Part shown: one piece after another, positions 32,968-40,721 of the stretch | Position numbering within the stretch: the first letter of the stretch is position 1 | How the letters are laid out: each line of letters opens with the position of its first letter | From: a bacterium | GTDB lineage: Bacteria > Patescibacteriota > Dojkabacteria > JAKAPS01 > JAJZLI01 | NCBI GenBank assembly: GCA_021846685.1 | Contig: JAJZWL010000007.1 | Span: 1 to 40,721, forward strand | Direction: 5' to 3' | DNA: 40,721 nt | Translations under genes and position numbers: made by a program | The notes under the pieces: model-generated | The model's input: only the letters and a program-made list of their open reading frames with translations | Databases searched by the model: none | What the model was told of the DNA's origin: nothing

Positions 32968-34833
32968 ATGAAAGATACTAAAGTATTCGTCGATTTAGAT
33001 GACGAAATAACATTTATAACTGAAAAAATTATAAATACTGATACAAACAGGGTAATATTAGTAGTTCCAGAAAGATCAGACATTATAACTTCCCTAGTTG
33101 GCCTAAAAATGCTGCGTAAGGTTATTGATAAAAATGACAAAGATGTAGTTATTGTCACAATGGATGAACAGGGAAAAAATATAGCACTGAATGCGGGCTT
33201 CATATCTGTGTCTAAAATAGGAGATGTAAATGAAGAAGTCTGGAGAGAAACTGTAAGAATAAAAAAACGAATACATGATGCTATGTCAATGTCTAATAAG
33301 GTTCCTTTTAAAGATGAATTATATAAAAGTGTTGACAATAGAGAAGAAACAAAGAAAGCTCAACAAGAAAAATTTTTTGAATATAAACCAGAGGAAAATA
33401 CTCCAATTCCTTTAAATTCAACCACTGAGAGTGTAGATAATAAAAAAATCAATCCTGATAAAAGAGGAAATATCAAAAGAGTTGAATTTAATAAAGAACC
33501 AATATCCTCCTCTAAGAAAGTATCTCTTGACGGATTTGAACTAATAGCAGGAGGAGATGTTGCCTCTTTCAAAGATACTGAGAATATAGATAAAAATATT
33601 AACCCTGATAGAAGTAAAGCACCTTTTGAAAATAATGAATTTAAAAGAGATATAAATAAAACAAACAAATTTAAAAGTATTTTCTTTAAGGATAATAATA
33701 AAAATAAAAGATTTAATAAATTAATAATTTTCTTAGGAATTTTTATTCTTCTGATTATATTTATTATTTATTATTTATTCTTAACAGTATCGACTGTTAG
33801 TATAACGATGTCAGGGAAAAAAATTCAATCTCAATCAACAATAACCATAAATCCTAATATATCTAGTATAAATGGTCATAAATTAGAAATCCCATCCAAA
33901 ATAGTCTCTATAAGTGAATCTGGTTCAAATTCAATTCCTACCACAGGAACTAAAACTATTCAAACAGGAAGCTTTGCCTCAGGATCAATAACGTTTTCTA
34001 ATACCTCAACAAGTGCTGTAACAATACCTGCCTCTACTCAATTTACAGATTCCAATAATATATCATTTGTAACTACCTCATCTATCAAAGTACCTGCAGC
34101 GACTGTAACACGTACTACTACATCTCAAACAATTAATTATGGTACTGCAACTCAAAATGAAACACTCAATACAAATACAGGAATTGGTGCAAATGATACA
34201 TTTTCTAATTCTAATTATTCAAGCATTACAGCTACTAATCCTTCTGCATTTTCTCAAGGAAATGAAAGTACATCTACACAACAAGTTGTTACTGCAAATG
34301 ACGCTAATAATTTACAAAGTACACTATCTCAAGAATTATTTGCAAGAGGAAAAGGCAAATTATCATCCTCTGGAAATATGAAGATAATACAACAATCAAT
34401 AAAAAATATTATTGTAAATAAAAATTTCGATCACACAATAGGATCAGTAGCTTCTGTATTAAATCTTTCTATGAATACGAAAACAGTAGCTCAAGAGTAT
34501 AACAGTAATAATATATATTCTGCTATAGTCAAGAATCAAGAATACTATGGAAATACAATAAATAATGTCAAATTTTCTATAACAAGAATTTATACAGATT
34601 CATCAGGAAACATTAAAATTTCAATTAATTACACAGGGATATTATTTAAAAATATAAATAAAAATAATATACTTAATACTATTAAAGGAAAATCATTCTC
34701 AAGTGCTAAAAACTATATACAAGGAATGAAAAATATAAACAAAGTATCAATTCAGGATAATCCATATATATTCTCAATAATAGGACTTCTACCTTCAAAT
34801 AAAAATAATATTAAAATTAAAGTATTAAACTAA
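32968..34833 (+). CDS. Baseplate-J-like membrane protein of the CPR envelope type
   Basis: Residues 1-105 form a cytoplasmic domain (VFVDLDDEITFITEKIINTD, LVVPERSDIITSLVGLKMLR, VVIVTMDEQGKNIAL) that I know from CPR proteins annotated as baseplate J/gp47 family. A charged disordered linker follows (about 110-245). One transmembrane helix (about 252-272, LIIFLGIFILLIIFIIYYLF) leads to an external beta-rich domain containing GSFASGSITFSNTSTSAVTI then PASTQFTDSNNISFVTTSS and IKVPAATVTR, the baseplate-J-like pattern. The C-terminus has two further alpha/beta segments (IKISINYTGILFKNINKNNI). It starts two bases after the FtsA/PilM-like gene. The pair probably forms an envelope-spanning structure; what it assembles is unknown. 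Confidence 0.75.
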   Translation: MKDTKVFVDLDDEITFITEKIINTDTNRVILVVPERSDIITSLVGLKMLRKVIDKNDKDVVIVTMDEQGKNIALNAGFISVSKIGDVNEEVWRETVRIKKRIHDAMSMSNKVPFKDELYKSVDNREETKKAQQEKFFEYKPEENTPIPLNSTTESVDNKKINPDKRGNIKRVEFNKEPISSSKKVSLDGFELIAGGDVASFKDTENIDKNINPDRSKAPFENNEFKRDINKTNKFKSIFFKDNNKNKRFNKLIIFLGIFILLIIFIIYYLFLTVSTVSITMSGKKIQSQSTITINPNISSINGHKLEIPSKIVSISESGSNSIPTTGTKTIQTGSFASGSITFSNTSTSAVTIPASTQFTDSNNISFVTTSSIKVPAATVTRTTTSQTINYGTATQNETLNTNTGIGANDTFSNSNYSSITATNPSAFSQGNESTSTQQVVTANDANNLQSTLSQELFARGKGKLSSSGNMKIIQQSIKNIIVNKNFDHTIGSVASVLNLSMNTKTVAQEYNSNNIYSAIVKNQEYYGNTINNVKFSITRIYTDSSGNIKISINYTGILFKNINKNNILNTIKGKSFSSAKNYIQGMKNINKVSIQDNPYIFSIIGLLPSNKNNIKIKVLN

Positions 34834-34839
34834 ATATAA

Positions 34840-34856
34840 GGTTAATACTTTTAACC
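34840..34856 (+). terminator. Hairpin at the end of the long operon
   Basis: GGTTAA, five bases, TTAACC form a perfect six-pair stem seven bases after the stop codon of the baseplate-J-like gene. There is no U-tract, so it is at best a weak or processing hairpin. The remaining 190 bp to the next gene hold nothing I can name. Confidence 0.35.
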
Positions 34857-35048
34857 CACATTATGCTGTTTGAAATGGAGAAAATACCTTCAGAGACCTT
34901 AAAGTGTTTATTACTTACAATTCCAAAATGAACTATGTAAATCTCAAAATCACTTATACAGAATACAACATTTGTTTTCTTTAAATAACCTCAGTTATAT
35001 TTAATTATTGAGATAAAAATTTTAATGTATATCTTGAAATTAATAGCT

Positions 35049-35798
35049 TTAATTTGTTATTACTATTTTTTTAACTATAACTTTCAATAAAGGTCTATGA
35101 TGTGCTTTTGAATTTACAGGGACATTTCCTATTTTATTAGCGACACTCATACCACTTGTAACCTTTCCAAAAACAGTATACATTCCATTTAATTGAGTAT
35201 CTTTCCCTAAAGTAATAAATACTTGTGAACCATTTGTATTTGGACCACTATTAGCCATAGCTATAACTCCTGTAGCAAAAGGAATAGATTTCACATTAGA
35301 AACATATGTATACCCTTTCTTTTTATAACTGTTTATTAATAATTGAGGCATACCTAAACTTACAGGATTAATTTGATCTTTGAATGTATAACCTGGACCT
35401 CCAGTTCCTGTTCCAGTTGGATCCCCTGTTTGAATCATAAACCCTTTTATAACTCTTTGAAATATAACATTATTATAAAAACCAGATTTTGCTAAGAAAA
35501 CAAAATTATTAACTGCTAAAGGTGCAGCTGCTGAATATAATGTTAAATGAATATTCCCATATGATGTTTCTATAGTAGCTTTATAATTTTTATTTTTATT
35601 TATACAAAACTTTGGATATGCTGAATATTTTTTAACTGAAGGTTGATATGCTATATTACATGGATTTGAAAGACTAAAATTGATTTTATTGCCAGTAGAT
35701 ACATACACTAAAAGTATCATTATAGCTAAAACAATTACAGCTAAAATAGAATACTCAATCAGAGTTATTTTTTTCACATTAATATTATCCATATTCAA
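35049..35798 (-). CDS. Membrane-anchored peptidyl-prolyl cis-trans isomerase, cyclophilin type
   Basis: After a short cytoplasmic segment and one transmembrane helix (ILAVIVLAIMILLVYVSTG, residues about 18-37) comes a complete cyclophilin domain: NNVIFQRVIKGFMIQTGDPT with the catalytic Arg and FMIQTGD, PGYTFKDQ, TGVIAMANSGPNTNGSQVFI and LNGMYTVFGKVTSGM. Cyclophilins speed up X-Pro isomerisation in folding proteins; the anchor places this one outside the membrane, where it may help fold secreted proteins such as the giant surface protein (inference). It is divergent from ftsK across 41 bp. Two Cys (PCNIA, FCINK) before the domain might form a disulfide. Confidence 0.9.
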   Translation of the reverse strand: MNMDNINVKKITLIEYSILAVIVLAIMILLVYVSTGNKINFSLSNPCNIAYQPSVKKYSAYPKFCINKNKNYKATIETSYGNIHLTLYSAAAPLAVNNFVFLAKSGFYNNVIFQRVIKGFMIQTGDPTGTGTGGPGYTFKDQINPVSLGMPQLLINSYKKKGYTYVSNVKSIPFATGVIAMANSGPNTNGSQVFITLGKDTQLNGMYTVFGKVTSGMSVANKIGNVPVNSKAHHRPLLKVIVKKIVITN

Positions 35799-35839
35799 CT
35801 AGAGATATTAACATAAAATATAGAGTTTCTCAAATTTAT

Positions 35840-38017
35840 ATGCTAAACTTTGGTATAACAATGGGAAGAAAGAAAAAATCTGCAATTGAAAAAAGCTTAG
35901 CCACTAAAAAGGGGCCTAAATTTGAAGGACAAGATACATATATAATTATAGGTATAATCCTTCTTATATTATCCTTACTCTCCTTTGCTGGGGTTTTTAT
36001 ACATATAAATGCTTTAAAATTTCTATATATTATACTTGGAGAGGGAATTATAGTTTTTGCAATATTCTCCTTCTTATTATCTTTAAGATTTTTAGGTACT
36101 AAAATAAAATTTAATACAATTTCTTCAATTATAGGGTTGTTTATATTTATAGTATCAATACTTTCATTTATAAATTTAATTTACTCACAAAGTATTTCTT
36201 TCATACTATCATCTCATGGTAAGGCTGGCGGAGCAGTAGGATATATCGTTTCTGAATATCTTCGATCAGAATTAACCAGGGTTGGATCTATAATTATACT
36301 TATCCCAATTATTATAATCTCCTTAATGATGTCTCTATCATTTTCATTTTTAGAATCTATAAGAAAAATAAAAGAATCTATAAATTATGTGTTTGAAAGA
36401 ATACAGGAATTATCTTCAAAAGAACCTAAACAAGAAAAGAAAGAAGATAATAATGATAATATTCAAAAAATAGAATTTGAAGTAACAGGAAAAAATGATG
36501 ACACAATGGTAGGATCTTTATCAGGAAAGAATACCCTTTTAAAGAAAAATCCTTTAAAGAGAAAAACAGAGATTGAAACCATTCGTTTTGATAATTGGGA
36601 ACTACCTTCAATTAATTTTTTAAATGAGATAAAAAGAATAAATGTAGTTAATAATGATGATATAAAAAGAAATTCTGAAATTATAGAAAGAACATTAGAA
36701 AGTTTTAATATAGTATCTCGAGTTGTAGATATATCTATAGGTCCAGTGATTACAAGATATGCATTACAAATAAAAACAGGGACAAAAGTTTCAAAAATTA
36801 ATACACTATCAAGAGATATTGCTCTTGCACTAGCAGCTCCATCAGGTTCTGTTAGAATTGATGCTCCTATTCCTGGAACATCTTTAGTTGGAATAGAAAT
36901 GCCTAATCCTAAATCTCAAATTGTCTCATTTAAAAATTTAATAAATAGTTCTGAATTTAATGATCCTAGTAATAAAATCCCACTTGCTATGGGAGAAGAT
37001 GTTACAGGAGAAATAATTATAAAAGACTTATCTTCTATGCCTCATCTTTTAGTAGCAGGATCTACAGGATCTGGAAAAAGTATGTTGATAAATTCATTTT
37101 TATTAGGATTATTATATAAACATTCTCCAGATACATTAAAATTAATACTGGTAGATCCAAAACATGTAGAACTTTCAGTTTATAATGGGATCCCTCATTT
37201 ATTAACTCCAGTTATTACTGACATGAATAGTGTAAATAATGCACTTAAATGGTCATTAGTAGAAATGACAAGAAGATATGATCTATTAAAAAATGAAGGT
37301 GTACGGAATATAGATGGGTATAACGCAATAAAAGAAAAAGAAGATAAATTATCAAATATAATAATAGTAATTGATGAAATGGCTGATTTAATGCTTACAA
37401 AAGGAGTAGAAATTGAAAATTCTATTGTAAGATTAGCTCAAATGGCAAGAGCTGTAGGAATACATCTTATACTTGCTACTCAAAGACCTTCTGTAAATGT
37501 TATAACTGGGCTTATAAAAGCAAATATACCTGCAAGAATAGCACTTTCAGTATCTTCCTCTATAGATTCAAGAGTAATATTAGACCAAATGGGAGCGGAA
37601 ACACTACTAGGAAAGGGAGATATGTTGTTTAAGTCACCAGATTTAGGAAGAACAATAAGACTTCAAGGGCCATTAGTAACAGAAGAAGAAATATCAAGAG
37701 TTATTACATTTATATCTAAACAAGGAGTAGAATTCTCCTCCTATAATGAAGAAATTCTTAAACCTCAAAATCAAAGTTTACAAGATGATTCAGCACAAGG
37801 CTCATATGAGGATCCACTATTCCCTGATGCAGTAAGAGTTGTAGTTAATGCAAAAAGAGGATCTGCATCAATACTTCAATCAAAATTAAAAATAGGTTAT
37901 GCCAGAGCTGCTAGATTAATCTATGAATTAGAAAGTAATGGCGTAGTAGGACCTCAAGATGGATCCAAACCAAGAGAAGTATTAATTGATGATGCAGATA
38001 ACTTTTTATCAGAGTAA
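35840..38017 (+). CDS. ftsK: DNA translocase FtsK
   Basis: The 725-residue protein has four N-terminal transmembrane helices (residues about 30-180), a short charged linker (to about 255) instead of the long one in E. coli, and the FtsK/SpoIIIE motor. The alpha/beta domains include LESFNIVSRVVDISIGPVIT, Walker A LLVAGSTGSGKSMLINSFLL, Walker B NIIIVIDEMADLML and ILATQRPSVNVITGLIKANI. A winged-helix gamma domain follows (GSASILQSKLKIGYARAARL then IYELESNGVVGPQDG) that would read KOPS-like sequences. It resolves chromosomes at division. An alternative start is the ATG at 35861 (MGRKKKSAIEK). Its stop overlaps the convergent map gene by nine bases. Confidence 0.95.
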   Translation: MLNFGITMGRKKKSAIEKSLATKKGPKFEGQDTYIIIGIILLILSLLSFAGVFIHINALKFLYIILGEGIIVFAIFSFLLSLRFLGTKIKFNTISSIIGLFIFIVSILSFINLIYSQSISFILSSHGKAGGAVGYIVSEYLRSELTRVGSIIILIPIIIISLMMSLSFSFLESIRKIKESINYVFERIQELSSKEPKQEKKEDNNDNIQKIEFEVTGKNDDTMVGSLSGKNTLLKKNPLKRKTEIETIRFDNWELPSINFLNEIKRINVVNNDDIKRNSEIIERTLESFNIVSRVVDISIGPVITRYALQIKTGTKVSKINTLSRDIALALAAPSGSVRIDAPIPGTSLVGIEMPNPKSQIVSFKNLINSSEFNDPSNKIPLAMGEDVTGEIIIKDLSSMPHLLVAGSTGSGKSMLINSFLLGLLYKHSPDTLKLILVDPKHVELSVYNGIPHLLTPVITDMNSVNNALKWSLVEMTRRYDLLKNEGVRNIDGYNAIKEKEDKLSNIIIVIDEMADLMLTKGVEIENSIVRLAQMARAVGIHLILATQRPSVNVITGLIKANIPARIALSVSSSIDSRVILDQMGAETLLGKGDMLFKSPDLGRTIRLQGPLVTEEEISRVITFISKQGVEFSSYNEEILKPQNQSLQDDSAQGSYEDPLFPDAVRVVVNAKRGSASILQSKLKIGYARAARLIYELESNGVVGPQDGSKPREVLIDDADNFLSE

Positions 38018-38752
38018 TGTTAAAATTTCAGGAATAGAATCAGTTACAACTATAGTATGTTCAAAGTGCCCTGATAAAGAGTGATCTTTAGTTCTGATCG
38101 TCCAACCATCAGCTTCTTCTATAATAGAATCTTTCCCCATATTTATCATACTCTCTATTGCTAAAGTCATGTTTTTTTGAAGTTTCATTCCTATACCTTT
38201 CTTTCCATATCCAAGAATAAAAGGATCTTCATGGAGTTTATATCCAATTCCATGCCCTGCAAGTTCTTTTACAACCGAAAAACCTTTTTCTATAACAGGG
38301 ATTTCCATTGCATGAGAAATATCTCCAGCGAAATTACCAGCTATAGCCATCTTTATACCTTCATCTCTAGATTTTCGTACTGTATTCAAAAAATCTGTTA
38401 CAGATTGATCTTTTTCTCCTACTTGAAAAGATATAGCAGCATCTGTATACAACCCTTTATATATAACTCCATAATCTAGAGATACTATATCTTTATTTTT
38501 TATTTTATAATCAGATGGAATTCCATGAACGACCTTATCATTTATACTAATACATAAGGATTTAGGAAATTTCTTGTAATGTAAAAATGCTGGAGTAACA
38601 CCATAACTTTCACATAAATCCATAGCAATATGATCAAGATCTTTCTCTGATACACCAGGTTTAGAATGAGATTTAAGATTAGCTAAAATTTTAGCTAAAA
38701 TTTTACCTCCTTTCCTCATGTACTCAATTTCAGTTTTACTTTTTGGATTCAT
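38009..38752 (-). CDS. map: Methionine aminopeptidase, type I
   Basis: The 247-residue enzyme removes the initiator Met. The five metal ligands are in place: Asp in VSLDYGVIYKGL and LYTDAAISF, His in GHGIGYKLHEDP, Glu in LAIESMINM and Glu in GHFEHTIVV. Substrate-site FLHYKKFPKSLCISINDKVV with HGIP is typical of MetAP I. Length is standard for the short form without a zinc-finger N-terminus. It overlaps the upstream adk gene by 17 bases, so the two are coupled. In most bacteria adk-map sit in the ribosomal-protein operon after secY; here the pair is detached from it. Confidence 0.95.
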   Translation of the reverse strand: MNPKSKTEIEYMRKGGKILAKILANLKSHSKPGVSEKDLDHIAMDLCESYGVTPAFLHYKKFPKSLCISINDKVVHGIPSDYKIKNKDIVSLDYGVIYKGLYTDAAISFQVGEKDQSVTDFLNTVRKSRDEGIKMAIAGNFAGDISHAMEIPVIEKGFSVVKELAGHGIGYKLHEDPFILGYGKKGIGMKLQKNMTLAIESMINMGKDSIIEEADGWTIRTKDHSLSGHFEHTIVVTDSIPEILTLL

Positions 38753-39299
38753 TTTCTATTATTGATAAAATTGTTCTTAATATAACTTCCTTTGTATTAT
38801 TTGCATCAATTTGTATTAATTTTTCATTATAATACTCTCTAATATCTTTTATATTAGTAATGTAAGAATCAAGTCTTTTTTCTACACTTTTAAGACTTAA
38901 ATCATCTACCCTTGACTCAGTCTTACCCCTTGTTTTAATTCTTTCTAAAATATTATCTGTTTTAATGAGAAATTCAAAAATAAAAGACAATTCCTTACCA
39001 TTACTTTTAAGAAAATTATCTAAAATTATAGCTTGAGATAAGGTTCTTGGAAAAGCATCAAATAAAATATTTGGACTTTTAAAATTAATTTCTGTTAATA
39101 CTAACCTTGATATTATATCATCTGGAACCCATAATCCCTTACTCCAATATTTATTATACAGATCAATTCCTTCTTTAGACTTATCATTATACATATTCCT
39201 TAAAATTTTACCACCAGATATTGATACAAAATCATCACTTAGCATAAAAGCTTGAGTACCCTTCCCCGATCCAGATGGTCCTATAAAGCTTATAATCAT
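38736..39299 (-). CDS. adk: Adenylate kinase, short-LID type
   Basis: From the ATG at 39299 the protein begins MIISFIGPSGSGKGTQAFML, so the P-loop is at the usual position; the track's extra 18 hydrophobic residues are upstream DNA. SISGGKILRNM is the AMP-binding region, LFDAFPRTLSQAIILDNFLK replaces the usual DGFPRT with DAFPRT, and IKTRGKTESRVDDLSLKSVE holds the LID arginines. The LID is the short form and lacks zinc-binding cysteines, giving about 187 residues. It interconverts ATP + AMP and 2 ADP. The DGF-to-DAF change is unusual but conservative. Confidence 0.85.
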   Translation of the reverse strand: MIISFIGPSGSGKGTQAFMLSDDFVSISGGKILRNMYNDKSKEGIDLYNKYWSKGLWVPDDIISRLVLTEINFKSPNILFDAFPRTLSQAIILDNFLKSNGKELSFIFEFLIKTDNILERIKTRGKTESRVDDLSLKSVEKRLDSYITNIKDIREYYNEKLIQIDANNTKEVILRTILSIIENESKK

Positions 39300-39340
39300 A
39301 ATATTTAAGTAATAATATAAAAATGATAAACTAAATATAA

Positions 39341-40441
39341 ATGAACATATCAAAAACAGCTAATATAAATATAGATAAATACCTCTTTTATATAATGTCA
39401 TTCATACTAAGTATATCTTTAATATTATCATATATTTGGTATTATTATAAATTTCATACACTTAATCTTTTATTAATGCTGTTTGAAACTATAATAATAT
39501 TACTATTATATTTTTTCGAATATCTATATAGAAAAAATAATAGTGAATTTATTAATATATTAAAATATATATCTTTTATTATCCTTTCAATCTTTATATA
39601 TTTTTATAAAAATCCATCTATATACCTAATTATGATTTTAATATTAATAATATATATTATTATCTATGAGAAAAATACCTATTTAACAAAAATATTATTT
39701 GCAGTAACCCTTTTAAGCTTTTACATAACATATATAATATCTAAAACACCTATTATTACATATTTAATATATTTAACTATTTATCTTGTAATTTTCTTTT
39801 TTTTATACCATTACAAAAAGAATTATTTAAAAAGAATTATTTATTTAAAAAATATAGAACATAAAAATAAAATAGAAATAGTTAAAAAACAAAAAAATAA
39901 TATCTCTGTTAGAAAAATGAGGAGAATAATAATATCTAATATAGAAGAGATTGCTAAAAGTTTTGAATATGAATATTTTTCTTATCAAACAAGCACATAT
40001 CTGAAAAATATATTTTTTGAAAATAATTTTGAAAATGAAGATCTACACTTTAGAATTGATATCACCAATATAGAGGAAGTTATTGAGGAGGTTATTGATG
40101 AATATAGAAAATATTATATCCTTAATGTAACTCTTGAAAGTACACTCGATAAAGAAAAATATGTGGTTACAGATAGAGAGAAATTTAAGAATTTAATAAG
40201 GTTAATTTTTGACTTTGGAAAAGAGAATAATATAAAAATCAAACTCTCAGTTTCAGGAAGTGATATTAAATCAGAATTTATATTTGATGATATAATTCTT
40301 AATTACATCCATAATAAAACTATTGCTGAAATTCAAAAACAAACATTATGGATAAGAATATTAGTAATAATAGCTAAAATCACTGGAAATACCTACAAAC
40401 GAGATACAAATAGCTTAATTTTAACTTTAAAAAAAATATAA
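39341..40441 (+). CDS. Degenerate histidine-kinase-like membrane protein
   Basis: Five to six very hydrophobic helices occupy residues about 15-165. A basic linker and coiled segment (YLKRIIYLKNIEHKNKIEIV) follow. The C-terminal 130 residues then keep the spacing of a histidine-kinase ATPase domain: VTDREKFKNLIRLIFDFGKE in place of the N box (D..kl.qvl.NLl.NA), KIKLSVSGSDIKSEFIFDDI in place of the G1 box, and TLWIRILVIIAKITGNTYKR then DTNSLILTLKKI matching the GLGLsivk.iv..hgG.......g..f...lP end. The N-box Asn, the G1 DxGxG and the GLGL glycines are missing, and no H-box histidine is evident. It is therefore probably a pseudokinase or ligand-binding sensor; this is inference from layout only. 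Confidence 0.45.
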   Translation: MNISKTANINIDKYLFYIMSFILSISLILSYIWYYYKFHTLNLLLMLFETIIILLLYFFEYLYRKNNSEFINILKYISFIILSIFIYFYKNPSIYLIMILILIIYIIIYEKNTYLTKILFAVTLLSFYITYIISKTPIITYLIYLTIYLVIFFFLYHYKKNYLKRIIYLKNIEHKNKIEIVKKQKNNISVRKMRRIIISNIEEIAKSFEYEYFSYQTSTYLKNIFFENNFENEDLHFRIDITNIEEVIEEVIDEYRKYYILNVTLESTLDKEKYVVTDREKFKNLIRLIFDFGKENNIKIKLSVSGSDIKSEFIFDDIILNYIHNKTIAEIQKQTLWIRILVIIAKITGNTYKRDTNSLILTLKKI

Positions 40442-40448
40442 ATAAAAA

Positions 40449-40721
40449 ATGGAGATAAGAGAACTTTCATACAAAAAACAAGTCAAAAAAGATATCTTTA
40501 TTAATTTTATTATATCCTTAAGTATTATATTCATATTCCTAATATATTCTGAATTTATAGGTTTGAAATTTTCAATAATTAATATATCTTTGTCCTTATT
40601 AAGTTTAATAATACTATTAATTATTTATCATTTGATATTCAATAAAAAAAATATTTATAAAAATAATTTAATAGAAATTTTTTCTATATTTTATTTTTCT
40701 ATATTCTATGTATATATATTA
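40449..40721 (+). CDS. Membrane protein, N-terminal part only (cut by window edge)
   Basis: The ATG at 40449 opens MEIRELSYKKQVKKDIFINF and remains open for 91 codons to the window edge. It has hydrophobic helices at residues about 15-33, 41-61 and 75-91. The gap to the previous gene is only eight bases, so it is probably in the same operon as the histidine-kinase-like protein and may be a paralogue with the same topology. The visible part is too short to assign. Confidence 0.6.
   Translation, partial: MEIRELSYKKQVKKDIFINFIISLSIIFIFLIYSEFIGLKFSIINISLSLLSLIILLIIYHLIFNKKNIYKNNLIEIFSIFYFSIFYVYIL

Noticed and set aside
32230-33668. Minus-strand ORFs of 70-126 aa opposite the ftsA-like and baseplate-J-like genes
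   Set aside because: Antisense shadows of conserved genes with no protein family features.

Overview
The window looks like a chromosomal segment of an AT-rich member of the Patescibacteria (Candidate Phyla Radiation, CPR). This rests on very low GC, tightly packed or overlapping genes, almost no recognisable Shine-Dalgarno sequences, several promoters placed so that the mRNA would begin at or within 1-2 nt of the ATG, and protein types common in CPR genomes: a giant repeat-rich surface protein, a FtsA/PilM-like ATPase next to a baseplate-J-like membrane protein, a RodZ-like protein, a primary sigma factor without region 1.1, and a compact adenylate kinase. TGA acts as a stop (metG and other genes), so this is code 11, not the TGA=Gly code of Gracilibacteria. 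I cannot place it at a finer rank.

Region 1 (1-4000) is accessory and partly decayed. It holds the N-terminus of an AAA+/DUF4143-type ATPase, a Mrr-like endonuclease relic, a DUF3800 protein, transposase relics, a VapBC module with an operator palindrome, and a second AAA+/DUF4143 ATPase with a frameshift near its start.

Region 2 (4017-15119, minus strand) is one uninterrupted 11.1-kb gene for a 3700-residue secreted surface protein. It carries 30 Kelch-like blades grouped as five sets of six, with fibronectin-III-like modules between the sets and, three times, inserted inside a propeller at the same loop. It has its own TTGACA-17-TATATT promoter.

Region 3 (15.2-21.5 kb) holds small membrane proteins, an ATE-like aminoacyl-tRNA-protein transferase homologue without its usual cysteines, a NiCoT/RcnA-like membrane protein, a hexokinase-like ASKHA protein, an Ogg1-type 8-oxoguanine glycosylase, and two unknown envelope proteins.

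Region 4 (21.5-24.5 kb) is a second accessory island: BrnT-BrnA, RelE-RelB and a Phd-PIN module whose toxin is broken, plus a decayed AAA+ ATPase and duplicated gene-end fragments next to the BrnTA and RelBE operons.

Region 5 (24.5-40.7 kb) is mainly housekeeping. The primary sigma factor is followed by a long plus-strand operon (25757-34833): a 7TM protein, an ATP-grasp/retropepsin fusion, a small membrane protein, metG, tatD, a RodZ-like protein, a small membrane-anchored coiled-coil protein, a FtsA/PilM-like ATPase and a baseplate-J-like protein. Then come a membrane-anchored cyclophilin (minus), ftsK (plus), adk-map (minus), a degenerate histidine-kinase-like membrane protein, and a truncated membrane protein at the right edge. 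No tRNA, rRNA, CRISPR array or prophage was found.
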